The position numbers and the translations under genes are program-made. This document shows, piece by piece, positions 42,094 to 50,640 of a stretch of DNA of 54,852 nt; position 1 is the first letter of the stretch, and every line of letters starts with the position of its first letter. Source of the stretch: Maribellus luteus (GTDB lineage: Bacteria; Bacteroidota; Bacteroidia; Bacteroidales; Prolixibacteraceae); assembly GCF_003576475.1 (NCBI RefSeq), contig NZ_QWGR01000022.1, forward strand, positions 1-54,852, given 5' to 3'. The notes beneath the pieces were generated by a model. It had not been told where the DNA came from. It was given only the letters and a program-made list of their open reading frames with translations, and made no database searches.

Positions 42094-42752
42094 GGCAGTA
42101 ATAAATTCAGAACGACAAAAAACAGGAACTGGCAGAGCAATATAAGCGGCGCCAGTTTATTGGTCACCTTTGTTTTCGAGTATACCAGCAGGATTGAAAA
42201 AGCAAGTGCCAGCGCAAACCAGGCGAGGTAATTCTGTAGCGGAATAATATTGTTATCCCAACTCCACATATCGAGTTTAGGGGCTACTTGTTCCAGTATC
42301 AGGTCGTAAGTCAGCAGGATAAATGCTGCTATGAGGACCTGGAATATGCGAGCGATCTTTAACCGGCTACTCAGCGAAGTGGCCGTGTAAACCAGCAACA
42401 GCCAGTTTAATCCGATAATCAAAGGTGTTTCGGCTACTTTCCATCCCAGTCCGTTGCCGTACTTGTAGTTGCCAAAGATCAACCCGCTTTGCACGCCGAT
42501 CATTTCGACGGATAATCCCAACAAATAGATCAAAACAAAAATCAGCCAGACTTTCAACCGGTGATCACGATGAAAAAGCATCACGGCGAATGATGAAAGC
42601 AGTAAAGCCAGAGGGGTGAGCCCGATAAAAAGTGGGCGTGTGGCAGCGATCGACAAACCAATAATGCCCACGGCGTAAAAGACAAAAAAGAAAACGACGA
42701 ATGCCGAAAAGTATCGTTCAGTAAAATGCGATATGTTTTGATGGTATGTCAA
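42090..42752 (-). CDS. cruF: Carotenoid C-1' hydratase, CruF family
   Basis: A 220-residue polytopic membrane protein (about seven hydrophobic segments). SGLIFGNYKYGNGLGWKV (about 89-106), ETPLIIGLNWLLL (about 108-120) and YDLILEQVAPKLDMWSW (about 149-165) are the family signature. CruF adds water across the terminal 1',2' double bond of an acyclic psi-end to give a tertiary alcohol, later glycosylated or kept free. It implies a product with one open end. 3 bp after the cyclase gene. Confidence 0.9.
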   Translation of the reverse strand: MTYHQNISHFTERYFSAFVVFFFVFYAVGIIGLSIAATRPLFIGLTPLALLLSSFAVMLFHRDHRLKVWLIFVLIYLLGLSVEMIGVQSGLIFGNYKYGNGLGWKVAETPLIIGLNWLLLVYTATSLSSRLKIARIFQVLIAAFILLTYDLILEQVAPKLDMWSWDNNIIPLQNYLAWFALALAFSILLVYSKTKVTNKLAPLILLCQFLFFVVLNLLLP

Positions 42753-42755
42753 GAT

Positions 42756-43436
42756 TCAGTAGAGTTGCTTTAGTTTTTCAATTAACAGAAGGTTCAGAAA
42801 AATCATTGAGAAGGCATAGGCAAAGTCTTCAATCGGTATAGTAAAGATACGGATTCCCAGATTCTCAGTATTGTTGTACCACACCACTTCGTCTGTTATA
42901 AATGAACCGGTGAGTATGCCGTTGACCACCAAAAATGGGAGAAGTATAACCAGGAAAGTAAGAAAAAATGAGCGAATGCTTTCACTTTTTAGCACAAGTG
43001 CGAGGATCAGGATCAATAGTAGTTTGCCTGAAATATAGGCCGTGTAGCTTTTTTGCAGGTTGAAAACCAACACCAGCAGGCTCATCACCAAAAGAAAACC
43101 AATCAGTAGAATATTTACTTTTTTCCCCACTTTAACCTGCGGAAAATATTCGAGAATGGCCTCGTGAAGAAAAATGCTGGCATAGGGAACAACGATGAAA
43201 AAGAGAATTTCTTCGACGGGTAAATGAAATAGTTGCACACCCGAAATATAGCGATCATTAAACCCCCAGAAACCCTGCTGCGTGAAATGTATGTCGACTG
43301 AAATGTAGAGCACGGCTACTATTGCAATCGAAGGGAGTACATACTTCCACTGCGTGTAAAAGTGAAGCCGCTTGTCGAAGCTCAGGAGCAACGGTACAGC
43401 AATTGATCCGAGTAATAGCCAGAAGTAAAGTGACAT
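42756..43436 (-). CDS. Lycopene cyclase, fused CrtYc-CrtYd type
   Basis: A 226-residue seven-helix membrane protein containing both cyclase repeats. Repeat one: GFNDRYISGVQLFHLPVEEILFF with the PVEE signature (about 58-80). Repeat two: VVWYNNTENLGIRI and TIPIEDFAYAF (about 184-211). Cyclises psi-ends to beta-rings. With CruF present, one end is likely cyclised. Overlaps crtZ by one base. Confidence 0.9.
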   Translation of the reverse strand: MSLYFWLLLGSIAVPLLLSFDKRLHFYTQWKYVLPSIAIVAVLYISVDIHFTQQGFWGFNDRYISGVQLFHLPVEEILFFIVVPYASIFLHEAILEYFPQVKVGKKVNILLIGFLLVMSLLVLVFNLQKSYTAYISGKLLLILILALVLKSESIRSFFLTFLVILLPFLVVNGILTGSFITDEVVWYNNTENLGIRIFTIPIEDFAYAFSMIFLNLLLIEKLKQLY

Positions 43437-43915
43437 TATTTCTTTAAAAATCTGCGTTGGAAAACCAGTAAGCCGTAATTATTGAAATCGTGAACATTTT
43501 TGCCCCGGTGGTGGGCCAGGTGTGCCTCGATTACCGATTGCAGGTATTTGCTTTTCGGATGGATCAGGAAAGGGATTTTCAAACGTTGGTGAACCATCAC
43601 ATCGTGCAGCATGAAATATGTAAAACCGTAGGCAGAAATTCCTATTCCCAAAGCAACGAGCCGTGGAAACGAAAAATAAAATCCAATAATCAGAAGGATA
43701 ATTGCCGGAATGGCGTACACCAGGAAAAAATAGTCGTTCTTCTCAAATCCGGGATTGTACAACTCGGTTTGTGAGGCGTTCTTCTTGTGGTCGTTAGTGT
43801 GGTGATCGGCATGCCATTTCCACAAAAATCCATGCATCACAAATTTGTGGTTCGACCACGCCACAAATTCCATAAATGCAAAAGCTGCGACTGCCAAAAG
43901 AATATTCCAGATCAT
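43436..43915 (-). CDS. crtZ: Beta-carotene 3-hydroxylase CrtZ
   Basis: A 159-residue membrane di-iron hydroxylase of the fatty-acid-hydroxylase superfamily. His boxes: HKFVMH (about 18-23), HADHHTNDH (about 30-38), HDVMVHQR (about 104-111) and HLAHHRGK (about 131-138). Adds 3-OH to the beta-ring using O2. Overlaps idi by 4 bp. Confidence 0.92.
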   Translation of the reverse strand: MIWNILLAVAAFAFMEFVAWSNHKFVMHGFLWKWHADHHTNDHKKNASQTELYNPGFEKNDYFFLVYAIPAIILLIIGFYFSFPRLVALGIGISAYGFTYFMLHDVMVHQRLKIPFLIHPKSKYLQSVIEAHLAHHRGKNVHDFNNYGLLVFQRRFLKK

Positions 43916-44430
43916 TTTTTCAGGTATTGGTTTACTCTATCCACAATTTTAAGGAACCAGACTGTGTAATTGTCCGGATTTGTTTCGATATCTTTTTTCA
44001 GATCGTCGTAGGCGATGTATTTGTAGCTGAGCACTTCGTTGGTGTTGATGTTGGGCACTTGGTTGCTGACGCCGACAAAAACATGATCGAGCTCGTATTC
44101 GGTGAGGTCGTTGTCGAGTGGTTCGCGGTAGATAAAATGAAACTTTTCAGTGAGTTCGGCTTTCAAACCCATTTCTTCGGCCAGGCGACGGTTGGCTGCA
44201 TCGAGACTACTTTCTCCTGGCTGCGGGTGACTGCAGCAGGTGTTGGTCCACAAACCGTTTGAATGATATTTGCCGAGCGCACGTTGTTGTAAGAGCCATT
44301 CGCCTTCCGAGTTGACAATAAATACCGAAATGGCGCGATGAAGCACCGGGTTTCGGTGGGCTTCCATTTTTTCCATTGAGCCCAGCACCACATCATTTTC
44401 ATCCACCACTATTACCTGTTCTTGTATCAT
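43912..44430 (-). CDS. idi: Isopentenyl-diphosphate delta-isomerase, type 1
   Basis: A 172-residue Nudix-fold enzyme interconverting IPP and DMAPP. Active-site Cys in NTCCSHPQPGE (about 62-72), EEMGLKAEL, and ELDHVFVG with the catalytic Glu region. Raises precursor supply for GGPP. Overlaps crtB and crtZ by 4 bp each (ATGA junctions). Confidence 0.95.
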   Translation of the reverse strand: MIQEQVIVVDENDVVLGSMEKMEAHRNPVLHRAISVFIVNSEGEWLLQQRALGKYHSNGLWTNTCCSHPQPGESSLDAANRRLAEEMGLKAELTEKFHFIYREPLDNDLTEYELDHVFVGVSNQVPNINTNEVLSYKYIAYDDLKKDIETNPDNYTVWFLKIVDRVNQYLKK

Positions 44431-45263
44431 AAAATATTTAGTTTTCCTAGGGTCATCGATTGGGTCATGATCACCATTTTCCGGAAATCAGAAATCCTGA
44501 TCCTGGTTTTTCTGATCCTGGATGCCGGGGTACGTTTTAGTTTTCGCAGCAATTGCCGGTAATACCTGTAGGCAACCATTACTGCAATCCGGGAGTCGGG
44601 AGGCAGGCGGCGAATACCCGGCAAAGCGGCATCAAAGTCACTTTCAATTTCTGCAATAATGCTGGCTTTGGCTTTTTCGTCGAAATCGCCCGGAGTATAA
44701 TGGTGAAAGTAGCTTCTTCCCAATTCTTCGGAATCGGCTTTGAGATCGCGTAAGAAATTAACTTTCTGAAAGGCCGATCCAAGGCGCATCGCCGGTTCTT
44801 GCAATTCCTCCAGTAGTTGAGGATTATTGTCGCAGAAAACATGCAGGCACATCAGTCCAACTACGTCGGCCGAACCGTGGATGTACTGGTCGGTTTCTGC
44901 TTTGCTGCTATAATTTTTCTTATCGAGATCCATGCGCATGCTGTGCAGGAATGCATCGATGAGTTCACGGGGAATATGGTATTTATTTACCACAAGCTGA
45001 AAAGAATTTAACACCGGATTCATGCTGATTTTGTTTTTGAGGGCTTTTTCCATGTTTGCCTCAAACAAATCGAGGAGCTCTTCCTGATCGTATTCGAGAA
45101 AGGTATCGACAATTTCGTCGGCAAAACGCACAAACCCGTAAATAGCGTATATGGCGTCTCTGTGCTCACTACTCATCAGGCTTGTTGCAAACGAAAAAGA
45201 AGTACTGTAAGAGGTGGTTATTAGTTTCGATATTTTCAGCGTGGTTTTGTCGTACAGGTCCAT
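44427..45263 (-). CDS. crtB: Phytoene/squalene synthase family, phytoene synthase CrtB
   Basis: 278 residues joining two GGPP to phytoene. First Asp-rich motif FADEIVD (about 47-53), second in VNFLRDLKADSEELGRSYF (about 167-185), both needed for Mg-diphosphate. First gene of the carotenoid operon. Its start codon at 45261-45263 lies inside the outer arm of a long inverted repeat, which may control translation. Confidence 0.94.
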   Translation of the reverse strand: MDLYDKTTLKISKLITTSYSTSFSFATSLMSSEHRDAIYAIYGFVRFADEIVDTFLEYDQEELLDLFEANMEKALKNKISMNPVLNSFQLVVNKYHIPRELIDAFLHSMRMDLDKKNYSSKAETDQYIHGSADVVGLMCLHVFCDNNPQLLEELQEPAMRLGSAFQKVNFLRDLKADSEELGRSYFHHYTPGDFDEKAKASIIAEIESDFDAALPGIRRLPPDSRIAVMVAYRYYRQLLRKLKRTPASRIRKTRIRISDFRKMVIMTQSMTLGKLNIL

Positions 45264-45391
45264 TCCCGGTTTTTTTTCAAGTTAATGATTAATACCCAGA
45301 TTTCAGATCAAATGTTGCCACGACGACGGATTTACTCCATCACATTTTCAAAATTTGATCTGAAATCTATATCATTAAACTACCGGGAATG
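45261..45391 (-). promoter_or_regulatory. 131-bp interrupted inverted repeat in the crtB leader
   Basis: Three nested arm pairs: CATTCCCGGT (45261-45270) with ACCGGGAATG (45382-45391); GTTAATGAT (45281-45289) with ATCATTAAAC (45371-45380, one extra base); AGATTTCAGATCAAAT (45298-45313) with ATTTGATCTGAAATCT (45353-45368), 16 bp perfect. In the minus-strand mRNA, the distal CATTCCCGG can pair with CCGGGAATG, covering the GGGA and the AUG of crtB. It may be a translational switch or an inserted palindromic repeat. Confidence 0.75.
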
Positions 45392-45432
45392 TTTTTTGTT
45401 CATGAAAAACTAAAAAAGATTAAACAAGGTGA

Positions 45433-46080
45433 TTATTCAAAAACCACTTCTCCGAAAAATTCCGGACGGTGGTAATCGGGATTTTCTGTTTTTACCGGGT
45501 TCCAGGTTACAAAATGAGGTTCCGACGTTTCGTCGCCGCACTTGTAGAAGTTGGCCGTGGCTTTCAATCCGTCAAAGGTTTTGAGCGAATCGTATGCAAA
45601 ACATTCAACAGGGATACGGATCATCATTTCCCAGTAAAAGTCACCTGTTTTTTCTTCAAAAGGTTCTGAACCTAAGGTAGAAGCGATATCAATTTTTTTG
45701 AGCAGTTCGGGCGAAACAAAGTTCCGGTTTCCACGCCCCGGGCCGTGTGCCACATGCGGTGTTCCGATACAGCTGAATTCAAAATTGTAATAATTCTTGC
45801 CGTCTACCGAAATAAAGAATTCAACGGTGCTGTCTTTGTAAACATCGCCGTTAATGCGGGTTTCGCGGGCAAGAATGTACTTTTCGCGCACATAATATTT
45901 TAGCCAGATTTCGTTACCGGTGTGGGCGATGCGGAAATTCAACAAAGGTTTGTACGAAAAGGCTTCCCAGTTTAGTGTGTCAATCTCCTGGAGCTGCGCT
46001 TTTGCTTCCAGCAGTTGCGAGGCTTGTTCTGAATCGCTTGTTTTTTCTGCGCTTATTTTTGGGATAAATAGTTTTTTCAT
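45433..46080 (-). CDS. Carbohydrate-binding family 9-like protein
   Basis: 215 residues, no signal peptide. CBM9-like/DOMON-like beta-sandwich: NFRIAHTGNEIWLKYYVRE, DSTVEFFISVDGKNYYNFEFS (about 85-105), GDFYWEMMIRIPVECF, and the ending PEFFGEVVFE. Family members bind sugars or haem; cytoplasmic location makes the role unclear. The -7 box TATATTTG lies on its strand at 46109-46116. Confidence 0.82.
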   Translation of the reverse strand: MKKLFIPKISAEKTSDSEQASQLLEAKAQLQEIDTLNWEAFSYKPLLNFRIAHTGNEIWLKYYVREKYILARETRINGDVYKDSTVEFFISVDGKNYYNFEFSCIGTPHVAHGPGRGNRNFVSPELLKKIDIASTLGSEPFEEKTGDFYWEMMIRIPVECFAYDSLKTFDGLKATANFYKCGDETSEPHFVTWNPVKTENPDYHRPEFFGEVVFE

Positions 46081-46108
46081 AAGTGATCGTTTTTGAGTAT
46101 TGTTTTTG

Positions 46109-46116
46109 CAAATATA
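46109..46116 (-). promoter_or_regulatory. Candidate -7 box, TATATTTG, for the CBM9-like gene
   Basis: Exact TAnnTTTG match on the minus strand, 28 bp before the start at 46080, in a 203-bp divergent intergenic region. Confidence 0.55.
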
Positions 46117-46205
46117 ACATCCTTCACGAGGCGAGGCTACATAAAATTTACATTTCTAAACCTGTTAAAAAAGCCAATTCCTGTGACTCTTTACTGCAAC
46201 GGTTT

Positions 46206-46213
46206 TATATTTG
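46206..46213 (+). promoter_or_regulatory. Candidate -7 box, TATATTTG, for the SNF2 gene
   Basis: Exact TAnnTTTG match 70 bp before the start at 46284, facing away from the CBM9-like promoter. Confidence 0.5.
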
Positions 46214-46283
46214 GGGTTCTTTTGATCAAAGTCATTTTGTTCAATAAGGATAAAAAAGAACTGCAATTGTTTCAAAACAACCG

Positions 46284-49220
46284 ATGGGAGAGCTCGAATT
46301 TATTATTGCATTGACCGAACACCGCTTTGTGGGGATGGTTTTTCAGCCTTTTTTAATTAGGAGGCTGGAGAAATTCTACACGGTGGTGAGGCTGGTAAAA
46401 CCGCATGATTTTGAGGATTCGGAATACGAGTGGCGCCCCTACGAGAAGGAGTTGGTAAAGACCATAGAGAAGTATAGCGACGAACGTTTGATGAAGCGTT
46501 TTTCGAGGGCAGAAAGTGTTTCAGATTTTTTCTCGCGCCTCGATTCCGGTGTATTTCAGCGGCAGGTGCTTCCGTTTATCGAACAGCGCATGATGGATGT
46601 GGCTTCGGTGTTGATGCTGAGTCCGGTTCGTTTGTTTAAAAAGGAGGCCAAGTATTCGAATCTTTATGATGAGGATGTAATTCATGTGCCGCCGGTTTTT
46701 GCGCGCCCCGAGTTTTATTTCGAGCGTACCGAACTGCAAACCCGTTACCGGCTAAAGGTTTTTATGGAGGGGAAGGAGTTGCTGCTTTCGAAACGCACCA
46801 ACCGGATCATCACCAACGAACCCTGCCTGATGTTGTACCGCGACCAGCTAATTGCGTTCGAGAAATTGAATGCCAAGCGGTTGATGCCTTTTTTTGAAAA
46901 GGACGTGGTTTCGGTCCCGAACACCATCGAAGAAAAGTATTATTCGGGCTTTATCCTGAACACTGTCCGCGATTTTGATGTAAAGGCCAGCGGTTTTGAA
47001 ATTCGCGAGGCCGACATCAGTAAAAAAGCGGTTCTTTCGCTCGAAGTGGATTTGCAATACCGCCCGGCGTTTGTGCTTCGCTTTACTTACGGACAGGAGA
47101 ATTTTCTGCCGGGATCGGCCAAACAAACTTCAGTAAGCCTTCAGAAAGACGGTTCTTCGTATATTTTCCTGAAAACAGTGCGCGACTTTGATTGGGAAGA
47201 AGGAGTTATAAAGTTGCTTGAGAAGAAAGGTTTGGCCGAACTCAATGGTTATTACCAATTAAGAGGTGCCGACGTGCTGGAGCAACAAAATGCCTTGTAT
47301 CATTTGCTGAATTGGTTGGGAGAACACCGCGACGAATTGAAAAAGCACGGCATTGAAGTGGTGCAAAAGCAGGGCGATAAAAAGTATTTTGCCGGTAGTG
47401 GTCAGCTGGAATTAAAAACACAAACACGCGGCGACTGGTTTGATGTGTATGCGGTGGTTCGTTTTGGCGAGTTTAGCATTCCGTTTATCCGGCTGAAAAA
47501 ATACATTCTGAACGACATTCACGAGTTTGTGTTGCCCAATGGCGAAATTGCCATTTTACCCGACGAGTGGTTTGCGCGTTACAAAGGCTTGCTGCCCTAC
47601 GGAAAAGACAAAGGCGAGCGCATCGAGTTTCACAAGCACCATTTTACGCTGCTTCAGCAAAGTTTTGAAGGCATCGACAGCGATGTGAAAGAGAAATTTC
47701 TGAAACTAAAGGATGCCGAAAAAGAAGAAACGGTTTTGCCGTCGAAGCTAAAGGCCAGTTTAAGGACCTACCAGGAAGAAGGTTTTAGCTGGATGTACGG
47801 CCTGTACAAAAACGGACTGGGCGGTTGTCTGGCAGATGATATGGGACTGGGGAAAACCTTGCAGGCCTTGACTCTGTTGCTAAAACTGAAACGCAGTCAG
47901 CAGCCGATAAAAACCGGCGAGACCGACAAAAACGGTCAGCTGGATATGTTTGGCGGCGACGCGCCTGATGAGGCGGTGCAGCCTGCCAGCCTGATTGTTT
48001 TGCCCACTTCGCTGGTGCACAACTGGAGCAACGAGATTGCCAAGTTTACGCCTTCGCTGAAAGTATACAAATACGTGGGGCTGCAACGCAAAAAGGTGGA
48101 AGACATTGGTAAGATCGCCCGCTTTTACGACATTATACTTACGACCTATGGAACCATGCGCAACGACAGCGAAATGCTGGCGGCCACCGAGTTTTTCTAC
48201 CTGATACTGGACGAAAGTCAATCGATCAAGAATTCGGGGTCGAAAACTTACAAGGCGCTGATGAAAATAAAGGCGCGACACAAACTGGTAATCACCGGAA
48301 CACCCATCGAAAACTCGCTGTCGGACCTCTGGAGCCAGATGAACTTTCTGAACCCCGGATTGCTGGGTAGCCTGGCCTTTTTCCAGCGGATGTTTATTAC
48401 ACCCATTGAAAAGCACGCGAACGAAGAGCAGATGGAAAAGCTGCAACTGATGATTCGTCCCTTTGTGCTGCGTCGTAAAAAAATGGAAGTGGCGCGCGAT
48501 CTGCCTCCGCTGATGGAGGAAGTGCGCATTTGCAGCATGGCCGACGATCAGCAAAAACTGTACGACAAGGAAAAGTCGATCATCCGGAATACGATCCTCT
48601 CCGCCATCGAAAAAGAGGGGATGAACAAGTCGCAGTTTGTGGTGCTGCAAGGGCTTACGCGTTTGCGACAGCTAGCCAATCACCCGTCGCTGCTGGAGAA
48701 GGATGCGGGTGAAAGTTCGGGTAAGTTCGACGAGATTTTCCGGATGCTGCAAAACCTCGTTGCAGAGAAACACAAGGTGCTGATCTTCTCTTCGTTTGTA
48801 ACGCACCTCGAATTGCTGGAGTCGAAAATCAAAAAGCAGCGCTGGAAATATTCGAAGCTTACCGGGCAGACCACCAAACGCGAAGAGGTGATCAAAGAAT
48901 TCCAGGAAAACGATGATAACCGGATCTTCCTGATATCGTTGAAAGCCGGTGGGGTGGGGCTTAACCTTACCGAAGCCGATTATGTGTTTATCATTGACCC
49001 GTGGTGGAACCCGGCCGCCGAAATACAGGCCATTAACCGTGCACACCGCATCGGGCAAGACAAGCACGTATTTGTGTACCGCTTTATCACCGAAAATTCG
49101 ATCGAGGAAAAAATTCAGAAACTAAAGGAACGCAAAAGCTCGCTGGCCGATAAGTTTATCAATTCCAACGATCCCTTTCAGCAAATCACCAAAGAGGAAA
49201 TTGTGGAGTTGTTTAAGTGA
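46284..49220 (+). CDS. SNF2-family DEAD-like helicase/ATPase
   Basis: 978 residues. The N-terminal ~480 residues are a Bacteroidota-type accessory region without recognised motifs. The SNF2 ATPase follows: LRTYQEEGFSWMYGLY, Walker A DDMGLGKT (about 518-525), Walker B LILDESQSIKN (DESQ at about 643, in place of DEAQ/DEAH), TGTPIENSLSDLWSQMNFL. The helicase C domain has LISLKAGGVGLNLT, DPWWNPAAE and NRAHRIGQ. Translocates on DNA or remodels nucleoproteins; a standalone housekeeping-like copy with no restriction or defence partner nearby. Confidence 0.93.
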   Translation: MGELEFIIALTEHRFVGMVFQPFLIRRLEKFYTVVRLVKPHDFEDSEYEWRPYEKELVKTIEKYSDERLMKRFSRAESVSDFFSRLDSGVFQRQVLPFIEQRMMDVASVLMLSPVRLFKKEAKYSNLYDEDVIHVPPVFARPEFYFERTELQTRYRLKVFMEGKELLLSKRTNRIITNEPCLMLYRDQLIAFEKLNAKRLMPFFEKDVVSVPNTIEEKYYSGFILNTVRDFDVKASGFEIREADISKKAVLSLEVDLQYRPAFVLRFTYGQENFLPGSAKQTSVSLQKDGSSYIFLKTVRDFDWEEGVIKLLEKKGLAELNGYYQLRGADVLEQQNALYHLLNWLGEHRDELKKHGIEVVQKQGDKKYFAGSGQLELKTQTRGDWFDVYAVVRFGEFSIPFIRLKKYILNDIHEFVLPNGEIAILPDEWFARYKGLLPYGKDKGERIEFHKHHFTLLQQSFEGIDSDVKEKFLKLKDAEKEETVLPSKLKASLRTYQEEGFSWMYGLYKNGLGGCLADDMGLGKTLQALTLLLKLKRSQQPIKTGETDKNGQLDMFGGDAPDEAVQPASLIVLPTSLVHNWSNEIAKFTPSLKVYKYVGLQRKKVEDIGKIARFYDIILTTYGTMRNDSEMLAATEFFYLILDESQSIKNSGSKTYKALMKIKARHKLVITGTPIENSLSDLWSQMNFLNPGLLGSLAFFQRMFITPIEKHANEEQMEKLQLMIRPFVLRRKKMEVARDLPPLMEEVRICSMADDQQKLYDKEKSIIRNTILSAIEKEGMNKSQFVVLQGLTRLRQLANHPSLLEKDAGESSGKFDEIFRMLQNLVAEKHKVLIFSSFVTHLELLESKIKKQRWKYSKLTGQTTKREEVIKEFQENDDNRIFLISLKAGGVGLNLTEADYVFIIDPWWNPAAEIQAINRAHRIGQDKHVFVYRFITENSIEEKIQKLKERKSSLADKFINSNDPFQQITKEEIVELFK

Positions 49221-49320
49221 GCAGTCGCAGTATTCAGTCTCAGTATTCAGGGACGGATTCAGTTGTTGCAATAATGAATAACCAATATTCAATGACCAGT
49301 GACTTTCTTCCTGCTTCTAT
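49221..49320 (-). repeat. Word-repeat element, inverted copy
   Basis: CAGTCGCAGTATTCAGTCTC words begin right at the SNF2 stop. A single GGATTCAG follows, then ATAATGAATAACCAATATTC and CAATGACCAGTGACTT. The order (ACTGCG, then CARTCC remnant, then ATTG) is that of the 50.2 kb copies. Confidence 0.75.
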
Positions 49321-49334
49321 CTTCTGACTTCCGG

Positions 49335-50084
49335 CTATTTCCCTTTTTTATTTCGCACGTAAATCAGTTTGAATTTTCCCTTGTAACTGTCGCGCTGATC
49401 GATTTCGAATTTTCCAATGGAATTGATCAGCGGGGTGAGTTTTTCGAAACCATAATTCCGCGAGTCGAAGTTGGGCTGGCGTTTCTGAAGCAAACTGCCA
49501 ACATCGCCCATAAATGCCCAGCCGTCGTCGTCGGCCAGGTCTGAAATGGTGGAGGAAATCAGCCGAACGACTTTGGGCGTTATTTTGTCGTAATCATCTT
49601 TCTTTTGAGGTTTACTGGCAAGTGCAGTGTTTTCCGTTTCTTTTTCGTTAGATTTCAATATTTCAAGGTAAATAAATTTATCGCAGGCCACGATAAAGGG
49701 TTCCGGAGTTTTCTTTTCGCCAATGCCAAATACTTTCATACCGGCTTCGCGCAGGCGGGTGGCGAGTTTTGTAAAATCGCTGTCGCTTGATACCAGGCAG
49801 AACCCGTTTACCTGCCCGGCGTACAGGATGTCCATTGCATCGATAATCATCGCCGAATCGGTCGCGTTTTTCCCTTGTGTGTAGCCGTATTGCTGAATGG
49901 GGTTGATCGCATTCTCGAGCAGTACGTTTTTCCATTTCGATAGTGTGGGCCGGGTCCAGTCGCCGTATATTCGTTTGATGGTTGGGTTGCCGTATTTGGC
50001 AATCTCTTCCAGCATTTCTTTTACATAGGCTGATGGTATGTTGTCGCCGTCGATCAGAACGGCCAGTCTGAAATCACTTTCCAT
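49335..50084 (-). CDS. NYN-domain (LabA-like PIN) protein with OST-HTH/LOTUS domain
   Basis: 249 residues. The NYN nuclease-like domain (about 5-140) shows AVLIDGDNIP (about 9-18), YGDWTRPTL, DSAMIIDAMDILY and LVSSDSDFTKLATRLREAG (about 97-115), with the conserved Asp set for metal-dependent RNA cleavage. The C-terminal OST-HTH/LOTUS domain (about 165-240) is a likely RNA-binding module. Probably an RNA-processing or turnover factor; the substrate is unknown. Confidence 0.92.
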   Translation of the reverse strand: MESDFRLAVLIDGDNIPSAYVKEMLEEIAKYGNPTIKRIYGDWTRPTLSKWKNVLLENAINPIQQYGYTQGKNATDSAMIIDAMDILYAGQVNGFCLVSSDSDFTKLATRLREAGMKVFGIGEKKTPEPFIVACDKFIYLEILKSNEKETENTALASKPQKKDDYDKITPKVVRLISSTISDLADDDGWAFMGDVGSLLQKRQPNFDSRNYGFEKLTPLINSIGKFEIDQRDSYKGKFKLIYVRNKKGK

Positions 50085-50640
50085 GTTGTTTGTTTTGATT
50101 TTATAAAGGTAAAACTATTCCGTCGCGGGCCAAGGGGAAGTGATTCAAGAAAACCTGTTACCGATTGTTTGTTGAAAGCGCCTAAAGGGCTCAGAGTTCA
50201 GTCGCAGTTTGCAGGGAAAAAAGGATTGATGAGATTGAGGGACAGAAGAAACAGAAGGATTGAGGGACTGACGGACTGAATTTCAATGATCAATGATCAA
50301 TAATCAATATCCAATGGGCAATGGCTCGCAGCTCGTGGCTCACGGCTCATCGCTTGTTTTCGCATTGTACCTGACGGGTCGAATTCCAGTGACCAATGTC
50401 CAATAACCAATGACTTGCAGTTAACAGGGGAGCAAGGACTGAAGGATTGATGGACTGATGGACTGAATTTTCAATGATCAATATTCAATGTTCAATTGCC
50501 AATGACTCGCAGCTCGTGGCTAGTGGCTTGTAGCTTGCAGCTTATTCTTGCATTGCGGTCTTTAGGTATTCTGTTTGATTGTTGATGCTTTACTGAAATA
50601 ATCCGTTAAATTTATAAGACTTTACTGCTGCTGTGATTGT
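50085..50640. other. Gene-free stretch dominated by word repeats
   Basis: No gene. Starts with a short AT-rich leader of the NYN gene, then CAAGGGGAAGTGAT (50131-50144), a 14-mer that recurs at 54768-54781 just before another word-repeat block. Two inverted composite copies follow (next entry). The last ~90 bp precede the LytTR gene and show no clear promoter. Confidence 0.7.
50188..50555 (-). repeat. Two inverted copies of the composite word-repeat element
   Basis: Copy one (50188-50375): CAGTCGCAGT, GGATTGAGGGACTGACGGAC, CAATGATCAATGATCAATAA, GGCTCGCAGCTCGTGGCTCA, then TTTTCGCATTG. Copy two (50376-50555): ACCAATGACTTGCAGTT, GGACTGAAGGATTGATGGAC, TCAATGATCAATATTCAATG, CTCGCAGCTCGTGGCTAGTG, then TTCTTGCATTGCGG. 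Same module order twice, and the reverse complement of the 3.9-4.7 kb order. Confidence 0.88.

Noticed and set aside
46284..49220. SNF2 protein as part of a defence island (DISARM-like or similar)
   Set aside because: No methyltransferase, nuclease or PLD partner is nearby; neighbours are ordinary genes.
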